Below, piece after piece: positions 1-9,200 of a stretch of DNA of 64,000 nt. A model generated the notes under the pieces. It saw only the letters and a list, made by a program, of their open reading frames with translations. It was not told the origin of the DNA and ran no database searches. Origin of the DNA: Adiantum capillus-veneris (lineage: Eukaryota > Streptophyta > Polypodiopsida > Polypodiales > Pteridaceae); NCBI GenBank assembly GCA_014529385.2, contig CM043967.1:7718501-7782500 (forward strand), read 5' to 3'. Each line of letters opens with the position of its first letter. The first letter of the stretch is position 1. The position numbers and the translations under genes were made by a program.

Positions 1-1228
1 ATATTGATCAGTCTAATCAACTCCAATTTGGACCAAAATTAACTAGGAGGCTTGCCTTAGGCTATACAACACCTTGCTATGCTCACTGTCAAAGTCTGGC
101 TTCAATTTCTTGCTTTAGACATCCTACGCGTAGGATGTCGCGTAGGATGTCTTTTTCATCAGAATGGCTTCAAACTCAAAGCACAGGCTCCCCTTGAGTT
201 ACTGATCACTTTGGTATACTCAAAATTTGGTTTAGAGTCCAAAATCACACAGAAGACATCCTACGCGTAGAATGTCTTTTTGGCCTGTTTGACCCCAGAC
301 TTGTCCCACAGCTTCCCCTTGATGTCAGTAACCCAGTGGTATGCTTAGATTTTGGTTTGGATTTCAAAAGTCCCAAATTTTAGCTGTTCTTGCCTTTTTC
401 AGTCAAAAGTGCTAAAGTCCGCTTTGAACCCAATTTTCTCACCCAAATGAGATGAAACCCCTTTCAGTCACTCAATATATCATGCAAGACATGCTCATGC
501 AGCCATCTTATGGTTTTGGTCTCAAAATAATGCTTTGGCACAAATTGGGTAGGATGTCTAGCAATTTCAGTCTATCTGGTCTATATGATCAAATTTCCAC
601 TTTCCGATTGAAATTAGGGTAAACCCTACCTTCTAAACACACTGGTCAACTCAAAATCCCAAAATTCCCACCAGATAAGCCTATAGACATCCTACGCGTA
701 GGATGTCTCCTGGCTTAAAATTAATTTTTTTTTCTGACTGGAATGCTCCTGATGCTCTATAGATTTATCAGAAACACTCACAGTAACTTTTGGACTTCAA
801 TTAGGCTTCCAAACACACTTTTGCGTCTTTTACAAACTTGTGATGACTTTACCAAGCAAGTGTACATGCATGAAATGCTCTAGATCCTGAATCATGATGT
901 CCTACTTACTCTACTCCTACTTATCATGTGAAATGGTGATAATGGTGTTTTTGGTTGCTTTTTGGTCTCTTCGGACTCTCAAGCTCCCCTCTCGTCGCTT
1001 CTACTACTCCAACTCCTACTCAAGAACTCGACTACTACCTAAAAGTATCTTGGTCTACCTAATCTACCTAAGTCGAAGGATCTAGGCGAGACACACGCTT
1101 CCTAGACTCCCTCTAAGACCTAGAGAGTCCTCCACCCTCTGATCCTATCTAAATGTAAAACAAGATTCTTGGCAAGCCAAAAATCCCAATCCTCAAGGAT
1201 TAGTCTTGGTCAACTACCTAAGGTTTTC
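1..1228 (-). other. Untranslated leader of a minus-strand LTR retroelement
   Basis: No convincing coding frame is visible on either strand. The stretch lies just downstream, on the minus strand, of a tRNA-type primer-binding site at 1229-1248, so it is most simply the 5' internal leader of an element running off the left edge. It contains perfect and near-perfect 22-bp palindromes (listed separately) in AT-rich, coding-poor DNA. The assignment rests on the primer site; no gag sequence is seen. Confidence 0.4.
118..707. repeat. Dispersed 22-bp palindromes centred on ACGCGT
   Basis: The half-site GACATCCTACG meets its own reverse complement to give a perfect palindrome at 118-139 and 686-707, and one with a single mismatch at 255-276. 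An extra half-site overlaps the first copy at 139-151, and lone half-sites GTAGGATGTC occur at 549-558 and 1601-1610, the last inside the LTR. The centre ACGCGT is an MluI site and fits the CGCG box bound by plant CAMTA factors, but binding is only inferred. Confidence 0.75.
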
Positions 1229-1248
1229 GTCCCCGGCAGCGGTGCCAA
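1229..1248 (-). other. Primer-binding site of a minus-strand LTR retroelement
   Basis: On the minus strand this reads TTGGCACCGCTGCCGGGGAC, close to the TGGCGCCGTTGCCGGGG primer site of Athila-like and other plant Ty3 elements, usually assigned to tRNA-Asp. The bases immediately to the right (TGTTGG from 1249) would be the LTR terminus read in reverse, ending in CA on the minus strand. Confidence 0.6.
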
Positions 1249-2287
1249 TGTTGGACGGATACGCCGCGACGGACGTCAGCACAACGAGAACTCACCTAAC
1301 ATATAATGTCAGCTAAGGACGAAGCTCGACTCGCAGGCGCGTGGAAGCAAGCATAAGGTGTCAACCTACACTCGACCGACTCCTAACTAATTCCTACAGA
1401 GGTCTCTACCAATTGTTTAAGTCACAGCCTTCAAGAGTGCATAAGAGAAAACTTCCTACGACGCTTTCTAGAGCCGAACACCCATCAAACAATCTCGAAA
1501 GACCATAGAACTTGAATGAGACCCTACTAATACCAATAGGTCGCTCTCCCTAAGGTCTATGAACCAAAATCCCAACCCAAAACACCCGGTGCAAAATCAC
1601 GTAGGATGTCTGGCCGAAATCTGCAGGTTTTCGTTTCCAAAATCTAAAGTGCCTAATGTGTAGCTCTACTCATTGGAACGCGTGGATATGCTAGAATGCA
1701 AAATCGGACAACGTATGCTCACCCAAACACCCGATGAAGTTCGTAGAAGGAGCTCGCAAAACCGGACCGTACGTGCGTAATGTAGGTATCGACACGTAGC
1801 TCTCGTCGAGGGCAACACGCTGCACTTCTCCGCACTCGATTCCGACCACCAGAGCACACGTAGCGTCAAGATGAAGCTCACACTCTCGTACACAGTACGC
1901 TCACTCACAGACTTCAAAACTTGCTTTAAAAATGACAAAAGGTTTTTTCATTAAGGTCAAAAAGTGGTATATATACCTTACAATTCTCAAACCCTAAAGT
2001 TCCAAAATCAACCATCTACTCAATCTAACTATCAAAACTGGGATACAATCTGGAAACTTCTGTAAGTCCCAATATTTACAAGGTGAAAAATCAGGTTTTC
2101 CTCAATGAATGAATAATTACAAAAAAAATAATCCGCCGAGTAGTTAGTTGCCGTGGGGTGTGTCCAGCTTCTAACAATGTGGCATAGATCATTTGATTGT
2201 CCAATGCCCAAATAATCCAAATGCGCCGAAGATCACGCCATTAAACTTGATTGAGGTTACTGAGGAGCCATCACAAAGTACACATGT
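1249..2287 (-). repeat. LTR of a minus-strand Ty3-type element (right edge uncertain)
   Basis: The left boundary is set by the adjoining primer site. A TATA-like box (GGTATATATACC, 1966-1977) is placed as expected for a minus-strand U3 promoter, leaving roughly 700 bases for R and U5. The right end is not visible; 2287 is only where the next element plausibly begins. No partner LTR lies in the window. Short open frames here look accidental. Confidence 0.4.
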
Positions 2288-2476
2288 GGTACCAGTAAAC
2301 GTACTCACATGATCGATGCTCCAAAAACAAAATTATGTTTTGGAAGAAAGAGACACAACATCAATTGCCCAATCTCAAATGAAGAAGAAAACGCGAAGGA
2401 AGAGATCGCAAAAAGCAGCGAAGTCAGACCCCAGTTCAAAGACCAACATAGGGAATGGTGAGGACGACCCGTATAT

Positions 2477-2704
2477 ATGAACGACGCTGAAGAGGATTCT
2501 GATTCAGGTGAAACTATGGAGACCAAAACGACCACTAGGAAAGAAACCAACCAGGAAGATCGTCATGAGCCGCAATGGTCAGGATCCAAGAAGAAGATAG
2601 GAACTTATCCAAACCCTACAGAGGAGATCGAGCGGGTCAAGCAATCAAGGAGTTTGGTAGAAGATACCCAAAGGGATCTAGAGCCAGCACCTATGCAGAT
2701 TTAG
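2477..2704 (+). pseudogene. Probable gag/pol N-terminal remnant of G1
   Basis: A short lysine-, glutamate- and threonine-rich frame of about 75 codons precedes the protease region in the same orientation. Its composition fits the disordered tail of a retroelement gag, but there is no zinc knuckle and no recognisable capsid fold. It is followed by in-frame stops and then the protease-proximal frame at 2830. Treat as a relic; it could also be chance coding. Confidence 0.3.
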
Positions 2705-2829
2705 ATTACAGACACAATGTTCCCTACGCAAAACAACCTTAGACAGTCCATAGAACCCTAGCCATACCTAGTGTCATCCAAGAAGAAAGTGACTTAAATT
2801 TATGGGAAAGTGGGCGTACTCACTTCTTA

Positions 2830-3514
2830 TTGGAAAGAATGTTTACAGAGGAACTACCTGACCCTATCGAAAAATGGGAGATCCCATCTTTCCCACGACA
2901 AGGGACTGAAGTCCAAAAGGTGCCGTTAAATATTGCCAAATTGATGTATTTCATGGATTCCGAAGTTAGAATCACCATCATGTCCAAACTATATGGAGAC
3001 CCTGAGCTATTCTTAGCTCTTCGAGCTTTCCTCAATGGAGAACTGAAGGTCGGGCTACCACAATTTGCACAGATGGATGGAGTTAGGGAGATGCCAATAG
3101 AGGAGGAGCGCTTAGATCCACAACCCAACCTAGATGAGAACCCTATTGTAGAAATACATGTTAACAAGTTGGAACAATACTTTGAGGGAGATGAATCCAA
3201 TGCAACCATACCAATCACTACCAAGGGATTAACTGTGAAGGAAATACTTGATGGTGGCGTTGGGATTAGCAATTGTGACTAAAAATTGCTGGGAGACTAT
3301 GGGAAGACCTCACCTTGGAACCACAACCATAGTAGTAAAGATGGCCAATGGGTCTGTTGTTAAACCTATTGGGATGCTAGAAGATCTCAAGATCAAGGTC
3401 TTTGGACATAAAGTAAAAATTACCTTCATTGTTTATGAATTTCTCCAAGCACACTATGGCATCTGGGATGATCTTGAGACGTCCTTTCATGAGGGAAGCA
3501 AAAATGGTGCATGA
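2830..3514 (+). pseudogene. G1 gag-protease junction with retropepsin remnant
   Basis: The frame at 2830-3282 ends with EILDGGVGIS, which matches the retropepsin active-site region (D-G-G plus hydrophobics) of Athila/Tat elements. Reading then shifts frame to 3248-3514, where VKMANGSVVKPIGMLEDLKI has the usual pattern after the active site (short beta strands and a conserved KP-G). The protease would have cut the polyprotein. The frameshift within the domain and the lack of a clear LGRPWL motif show it is dead. The N-terminal half (2830-3180) is likely the gag-proximal spacer. Confidence 0.6.
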
Positions 3515-3707
3515 CTGGTCTAAAAACCATGTCTACTTGCAGTTCCAAGATTTTGTCATTCGAGTGGATCTTGTAACTGGGTGAGCATATTCTCTAGAAA
3601 ACACGTTTGTAATTGATCATAGATCTGACACCACAATTCACTCGGCCCCATTACAGTATTGTTACACATGTAAAGCGGACACTGATGTTGGGGAAGATTC
3701 TCCTTAT

Positions 3708-4580
3708 ATGTATGTACTACCTGGGATAACTGAGTCGAACAATGTGGATTGGGTCCACCTAGCAGCAACCATAGACACTTGGGGAAACAGGGGGACGACT
3801 TGGGTAACACCTGAGGGGGATGAAATGCCACCACTTGTACCCTTAAATATGCTAGAAGCAATTCATATAGCTTCTGATGACCTGCAAGATGAAGGTTTGA
3901 CTGGCATTGGAACCAGTAGCGTCTCACAAGACTATAGCCCACACGATTTGGGGTCAGAATCATCAATTGAAATTGACTCTGAGGACGAAGAATCTGAGTT
4001 AAATCTTAGTGCAAATGTGGGGACAAACCATTCAGGGCCCAATGGTACCCTAGATGACAATCTATCCAAGGGAGCAGAAGACACAAGTAGCAATTCATCT
4101 AGTGACACTTCACTAGAGATCGGCCGTAATCGAAAATTAGACAAGAAGAGTAAGAGATATAAGAGGCGAAGATATCGAGCAAATGTGCGTGCTAGAATAA
4201 ATGAAAAGAAATCTACTGCAGAATGGCTTAATTATATAGGGGCATGTGATGCTCATCAGAAGTTGGTAGATAACTGGGGTGAATACCTTCAAAGCGTTAT
4301 GTGGTGTAGTCCACAACCCATTGACATCGCACAACTAGAGACTACAGAGAAGCCAGAGTTGAGCCGTACCATAAGGAGACGAGAAAATCGAGAGTTAGCT
4401 CAACAACAAAAGGAATTGGAAGTAAAATCGCAGTCCACAGAACAACATGACCCCATAGAATTACACCCGCACCTGAACATTTCAAATCCTACACCACAGA
4501 GGAACGTAAGGTGGTGTATACAAAGGCTCAAAGAAAACCTATCGATGGAAGCAATGGAGTCTATGACGATCCAACGATAG
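3708..4580 (+). pseudogene. G1 spacer between protease and reverse transcriptase
   Basis: An open stretch of about 290 codons has no enzymatic motif. Its first half is rich in serine, aspartate and glutamate; its middle is strongly basic (about residues 145-170), and the end is glutamine-rich. It sits exactly between the protease and RT segments and overlaps the RT frame at 4511, implying a frameshift. It is best read as the disordered linker of the Ty3 polyprotein. The minus-strand frames opposite it are shadows. Confidence 0.5.
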
Positions 4581-5540
4581 TGAAGGAAATAGAGTTAGCA
4601 GACCCAGGAGAAGAGTCCAAACCTGTTTTCATTGCCCAAAATCTGACAGAGACCAAAGAGTGTGTACTTAAAGAACTTCTCATGGAATTCATGAATATAT
4701 TTGCTTGGACATATCATGATATGAAAGGTGTTCCACCTTCCGTGGTGCAACACACAATTCCCATGAATAGCATGGCTAAACCAGTTCAACAACGACCCTA
4801 CCCAATGAATCCTAAATATGCAAAGATCTTTCAAGAAGAGATTGAAAAGCTTGTGAAATGAGGATTCATATACCCTATTGAGTACTCAGAATGGGTGTCT
4901 CCAATAGTGATTATGCCAAAAAAGAATGGGAAACTCAGGGTGTGCGTGGATCTCAAGAAGGTAAATGCCGCCACTAGGAGGGACCATTACCCCTTGCCAT
5001 ATTCAGAACATGTGCTTGAAAGAGTTGTAGGGAAGGAAGCTTATAGCTTTTTAGACGGGTACTCTGGCTACAATCAAATCACAATAACGCTAGAGGACCA
5101 AGCAAAAACAACCTTTATAACCGAATTTGGAGTGTTTGCATTTCGTGTTATGGCTTTTGGTTTAACCAATGCCACTGCTACCTTTCAAAGATTAATAAAC
5201 ACTGCTTTTAGAGAATATTTGAGGGAGTTTTGTGAAGCTTTCTTAGATGACCTTTGTGTTTATTCCTCTTGGAAAGAACATCTATCATGCTTAGAAAAAG
5301 TGTTTAAGAAGTGCAGATTGTATCACATCTCCTTAAACCCCTTCAAATGCCAATTTTGGGTTAAACATGGAGTCATTTTAGGGCATATAGTATCCAAAAA
5401 GGAAATTTCCACAGATGAGAGAAAAATTTAAGCCATTGCTGAATTGTCACCACCTACAAACTATAAAGGAGTACAAAGGTTCATGGGCCATGTTGGTTAT
5501 TACCGACGGTTTATTTTTAAACTTTTCCGAGATAGCTTGT
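4511..5540 (+). pseudogene. G1 reverse transcriptase
   Basis: RNA-dependent DNA polymerase of the element. Visible motifs in order are PMNPKYAKIFQEEIEKLV, SPIVIMPKKNGKLRVCVDLK, SFLDGYSGYNQ, FRVMAFGLTNATATFQ and the catalytic FLDD (5240-5251, aspartates at 5246-5251), then the thumb near GHIVSKKEIS. An in-frame TGA (4859-4861) and TAA (5429-5431) interrupt it; both could come from CGA or TGG and CAA codons by single transitions. After the TAA the frame continues with AIAELSPPTNYKGVQRFMGH, confirming that the stop is a mutation and not the end of the gene. Confidence 0.85.
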
Positions 5541-6285
5541 CCTTTGTACAAGCTTCTTACTGAGTTCCATTGGACCGCGGAGTGTGACCATGCTTATGAG
5601 TCACTGAAAAAGACCTTGACTAGCACTCCTATTCTACGAGTGCTCGATTGGAATGTAATTTTCCATGTACATATTGATGCATCAAACTTTGCTATTGGGT
5701 GTGTTCTAGCTCAACCAGGAGAACATAAATTGGCCCATTAGCTTTGCAAGTCGTCAATTGAATGATGTAGAGAGAAACTACACCACTACAAAGCGAGAAC
5801 GTTTAGCTATGTTTTATGCAGTAAAGAAATTCCGCTACTACCTTCTTGCCAACAATTTTTTATTCTATGTGGATCATCAAGCCTTGTTGTATTTAGTAAA
5901 TAAACCTTGTTCCATGGAAAGGATTACACGATGGTTGTTAATTCTCCTTGAGTTTGATTTTACCGTTGTAGTGAGAACTGATAAAAAACATGTCATGGCG
6001 GATCATTTGTCTCGCATATCCAATGGTGAAGCCCCTACTGGAGTCGATGATAAATTGCCTGATACTTCTCTATTCCTAGTAGAGACCATACCTGAATGGA
6101 GTGAGAAGATTGTGAACTTTTTAGTTAATGGTTTTCCACCCAAAGAGCTTCGTAAGAACATAGCTCGAAAATTGTTAAAAGAATGTGAACCTTATTCTCT
6201 CATTGCAAGAACTCTCTATAGGGTAGGGAAGGACGGTATTCTTAGACGTTGTGCCCGTGAGGATGAGTATTTATACATACTGTAA
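5495..6285 (+). pseudogene. G1 RNase H domain and connection to integrase
   Basis: The segment HVHIDASNFAIGCVLAQP carries the first RNase H aspartate. After a frameshift near 5740, ERNYTTTKRERLAMFYAVKK carries the conserved glutamate, and FYVDHQALLYLVNKP and HVMADHLSRI complete the Ty3 RNase H signature. The domain removes the RNA template during cDNA synthesis. The part beyond 6050 is the linker towards the integrase zinc finger. Two frame changes relative to the RT show that it is not translatable as one protein. Confidence 0.8.
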
Positions 6286-7391
6286 GAAGCCCACATGGGT
6301 ATAGCCGGAGGAAATTTCTAAGGAGAACTAACAGTTAGAAAGGTGTTGCAATCAGGCTATTGGTGGCCTACCTTATTGAAGCATGCATCACTTTTTGCAA
6401 AAGGATGTGATGAATGCCAACGTTTCAAGATCACATAACAAAAGAATAAGATGCCCTTACATCCTGTTAAAGTGACTCAACCATTTGAAAAATGGGGTTT
6501 GGACTTTGTAGGCCCAATTAGTCCGGCAACTCGTAGCACTCAATCTCGATATATAATCGTTGCCACTATGTGACATAGTGGGCAAAAGCCAGGGCGACAC
6601 GTAAGGCTGATGCGAGGTCAATTGTCATGTTTCTCTTTGAGAACATTATTACAAGATTTGGTCGTCCCTTTGAGATTGTGAGTGACAATGGTACTCATTT
6701 TATAAATGGAGTGATAAAAGAACTCACTACCAACTTCATGATAGCTCACCGCAAGTCCACACCTTATTATCCACAAGCAAATGGCCAGGCTGAGAGCACC
6801 AACAAGACCTTAATCGCTATCTTGACCAAGATGGTGGAAGCTCATCGCACAGATTGGGATTTAAAGCTGACTTCAGATTTATGGGCTTATCGTACTGCGT
6901 ACAAGGTTCCATTAACTGCACACTGTTTAAGATGGTGTATGGCCAAGAGTGGTTATGCCATGGGAGTTTGTCATTCCTAGTCTTCGAGTAGCTTGTCAAG
7001 AAGGTTGGGATGGTAACCCCTTAATTGAGCGATTATATATCCTTGAAAGTCTAGATGAAGAGAGGCAATTAGAGTGCAAAATGCACTTGTGGAGAAAGAT
7101 AGAAGGAAGAAACGGTTTGATCGTCATCTACATAACAAAGATATCAATGTTGGTGATAAAGTCCTTATGTATGGAGTGCGTAACGAAAAGAAAAAGTTGA
7201 AATATGCGGGAAAAGGACCATATAGAGTATGTGAAATCACCCCACATGGAACCATTCGTGTGGAGACTCTAGATGGAGTTGAAACCATTGGATTCCTCAA
7301 TGGGAGTAGATTCAAAAGGTACTATGATCCTCTAAGCCAGGAAGAGCTACGTGCCATCCATAAAAGAAAGGCAGCCAAGGCACAAACATAA
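6286..7391 (+). pseudogene. G1 integrase
   Basis: The zinc-binding part is partly preserved (CDECQRF near 6410). The core shows LDFVGPI (aspartate at 6502-6504), IVSDNGTHF (aspartate at 6684-6686) and ANGQAESTNK (glutamate at 6792-6794); the last two are 35 residues apart, giving the D,D35E pattern. In-frame stops (for example near 6437 and 6570) and a frameshift near 6600 inactivate it. The C-terminal frame 7074-7391 has KYAGKGPYRVCEITPHGTIR, the small beta-barrel typical of Ty3 integrases, and a lysine-rich tail. No chromodomain follows. Confidence 0.8.
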
Positions 7392-7860
7392 TTGAAGAGG
7401 ATAAAAGCTCAAGCTAAGGCTAAAGAGCGACAACAACACATACGCCGCCGACGAGAGGCCAACCTTGGAGTTACACATGCATTCCACGTTGAAACAGAGG
7501 ATGATTGGTTGGACTCTGATACACCTCTACGATACCCAATTGAGCTAAATAGCCCCTATGGAAAAGTACTATATAACGCCTTATTGGACACGGGTGCTAA
7601 ATATAATCTATTGTCATATGGAGTTTGGTGTCAGTTAGGGAAGCCACCTCTATCTGAGAGTATTATCCAAGTCAAGAGTGTCAACATGAATTTTTTTTTG
7701 GTATTTGGTACACTTTTGTCAGTTATGACAATGGGGTTGTAGCTCAATAATTTTTGGTCATGCCTGTTGCAACTATCAAGGGCAACATAAACCTTGGACG
7801 CATGTGGATGTTGGCAACTAGATGCACTATTGATTGGGATACTGGTAGTGTCACGACACG
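7392..7860 (+). pseudogene. Second retropepsin-like domain after the G1 integrase
   Basis: Downstream of the integrase tail a frame reads KVLYNALLDTGAKYNLLSYG, the hallmark of a retroviral-type aspartic protease (D-T-G-A with flanking hydrophobic strands). After a frameshift near 7745 it continues with VMPVATIKGNINLGRMWM and CTIDWDTGS, like the C-terminal LGRPW segment of such proteases. The element already has a retropepsin before RT, so this would be a second one in an unusual place. It may instead be the start of another decayed element; the uninterrupted spacing from the integrase argues mildly against that. Confidence 0.55.
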
Positions 7861-8179
7861 ACCACCGACTCTTACCCCTATCCTTGAAGCAAAGTCACCT
7901 ATGTTGCATACTCTAGCGAAGTTGCAGGATAGCCAAGATTCAAAAGTGGTTAACTCGTCCTTGTCGGCTGCCAATGAACCTAGCACTTCAACCTTGTAGT
8001 TGCAGCAAGTAGTAATATTGCAAGTACTCAACCTGCATGACCTAAGAGTACATATCAATGGGTCCCCAACATGGATTTCATTAACGTAATCACGACGATC
8101 AGGTGATTACGTCAATAACTTTAGTATTTACACAAAAAAATCACGTGATCACGTTAATTGTTAACGTGACTTTGATTAT

Positions 8180-8315
8180 GACCTGCAAAAACCTATAGAG
8201 CCGGTTAGCCCTCCGGGTTTTCTATTTTCCCCTACGGGCCCGCTGAGCTTTTTCATTTTCCCCGCGGGCCCGTCGGGTATATGCAAAAGCCCGACGGGAG
8301 TAATTATATATAGTT
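8180..8315. repeat. Left terminal inverted repeat of the 8-kb transposon
   Basis: This GC-rich block aligns with the reverse complement of 15955-16115. Shared landmarks in order are CGGG-TTTTC, ACGGGCC, ATTTTCCC-GCGGGCCCG, GCAAAAGCC or its variant, and AATTATATATA. Copies of GGGCCCG within the repeat make it internally repetitive. The identity is imperfect, as expected for an old element. A palindromic AT-rich stretch (GTAATCAC, then GTGATTAC nine bases later) lies just outside at 8085-8110. Confidence 0.65.
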
Positions 8316-8319
8316 AACA

Positions 8320-9200
8320 GTGTGTTAACCGCGGTCTTTTAGCTAGGAAAATACTTGGGGAGTGTATACGAGTGCCGGGTATAGTCATCTCCTTGTGAAT
8401 TGACCTAAGGTTACAGAGTCACATGTCCTTTTTTTGGGCCGAACGTGATTCTTAATTCGGTAACCACTTCTAATTTTTTTTAATTCTTTACCGACATAAA
8501 AGTATGAAACCAAAACAACTGAAAACTTGGAGAATCATGCTCATTGCGAAGAAGCCATTGGCCCAAATGAGGGCTGTAATTGGTTTTAGAAGATGAGCAT
8601 ATGTAAATGATGAGTCGATAGTCAAGGGTCGGATGTCCTATACTAGTGTACCGGGCATATAAAGATCCTTGAAGTCTTGCATTTGAGTTGATTTACACTT
8701 GTCACTCCACAATATAAGAGCTATAATCCTTGATTGGGTTAAAATAGTCCTTCACTGGGTACAAGTAGTCTTCAATTGAGTGATTAAATTGAAGCTTTAT
8801 TTGCGTTAGTTCATGCATTGGTTTATACAGAGAGTGCATTATGTATTACGATAGATTATTAGTGCATAAAATGACCAATCATATATTTATTGCTTTCGTT
8901 TGTTTTTTTGTGGCAATTGAAATTAGATGTGTCTTATTGTTTGCAAATCAAAGTGGACATATAAATAATCATTGTTATAGTTATTATGTCATGTATAGAC
9001 TACATTGCAATGTGTATGGTTGCTCACAATATAGGTGATCGATATGTGGATTGACTAGCGTGCATTGAAAATCTCATATTGTGCATCATGGTTACTTTCA
9101 TATTGAATGGTTTTTAAATTATAATATATATTGAAAATAAAAAAAATGTTTCAAAAACTGAACATTTGGTTATTTTGTCTTTAGTTTTAATTTAAAAGCA
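8320..9200 (+). other. Gene-free 5' region of the transposon, before the transposase
   Basis: No credible gene is visible. Two short motifs recur, GAGTGCCGGGTAT near 8370 and TAGTGTACCGGGCATATA near 8643, and may be subterminal transposase-binding repeats. TTCGGTAACC at 8456-8465 resembles the GTTACCGA core of the right-end hairpins in reverse. The last 200 bases are AT-rich and probably contain the transposase promoter and leader. A 65-codon frame at 8841 has no family features. Confidence 0.4.

Larger units (their letters stand above)
2288..8083 (+). mobile_element. Decayed Ty3/gypsy retrotransposon (element G1)
   Basis: Retropepsin, reverse transcriptase, RNase H and integrase follow in the Ty3 order on the plus strand, split over all three frames by frameshifts and stops. 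An extra retropepsin-like segment follows the integrase. Most of gag is missing or unrecognisable, and no LTR pair could be matched, so both ends are approximate. A TGGTACCAG sequence near 2287 could be a degenerate primer site. The RT motif FLDGYSGYNQ places it in the Athila/Tat-like branch rather than among chromoviruses; no chromodomain is seen. Confidence 0.75.

Noticed and set aside
1666-1938. Minus-strand frame of 90 codons in the first LTR
   Set aside because: It lies within the R/U5 part of a probable LTR downstream of its TATA box, without protein-family features.
3556-3966. Minus-strand frame of 136 codons
   Set aside because: It is the antisense shadow of the G1 linker; the plus-strand frames fit the known domain order.
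8841-9038. Short plus-strand frame before the transposase
   Set aside because: It has no family features or good context and lies in AT-rich leader DNA; it is probably chance.
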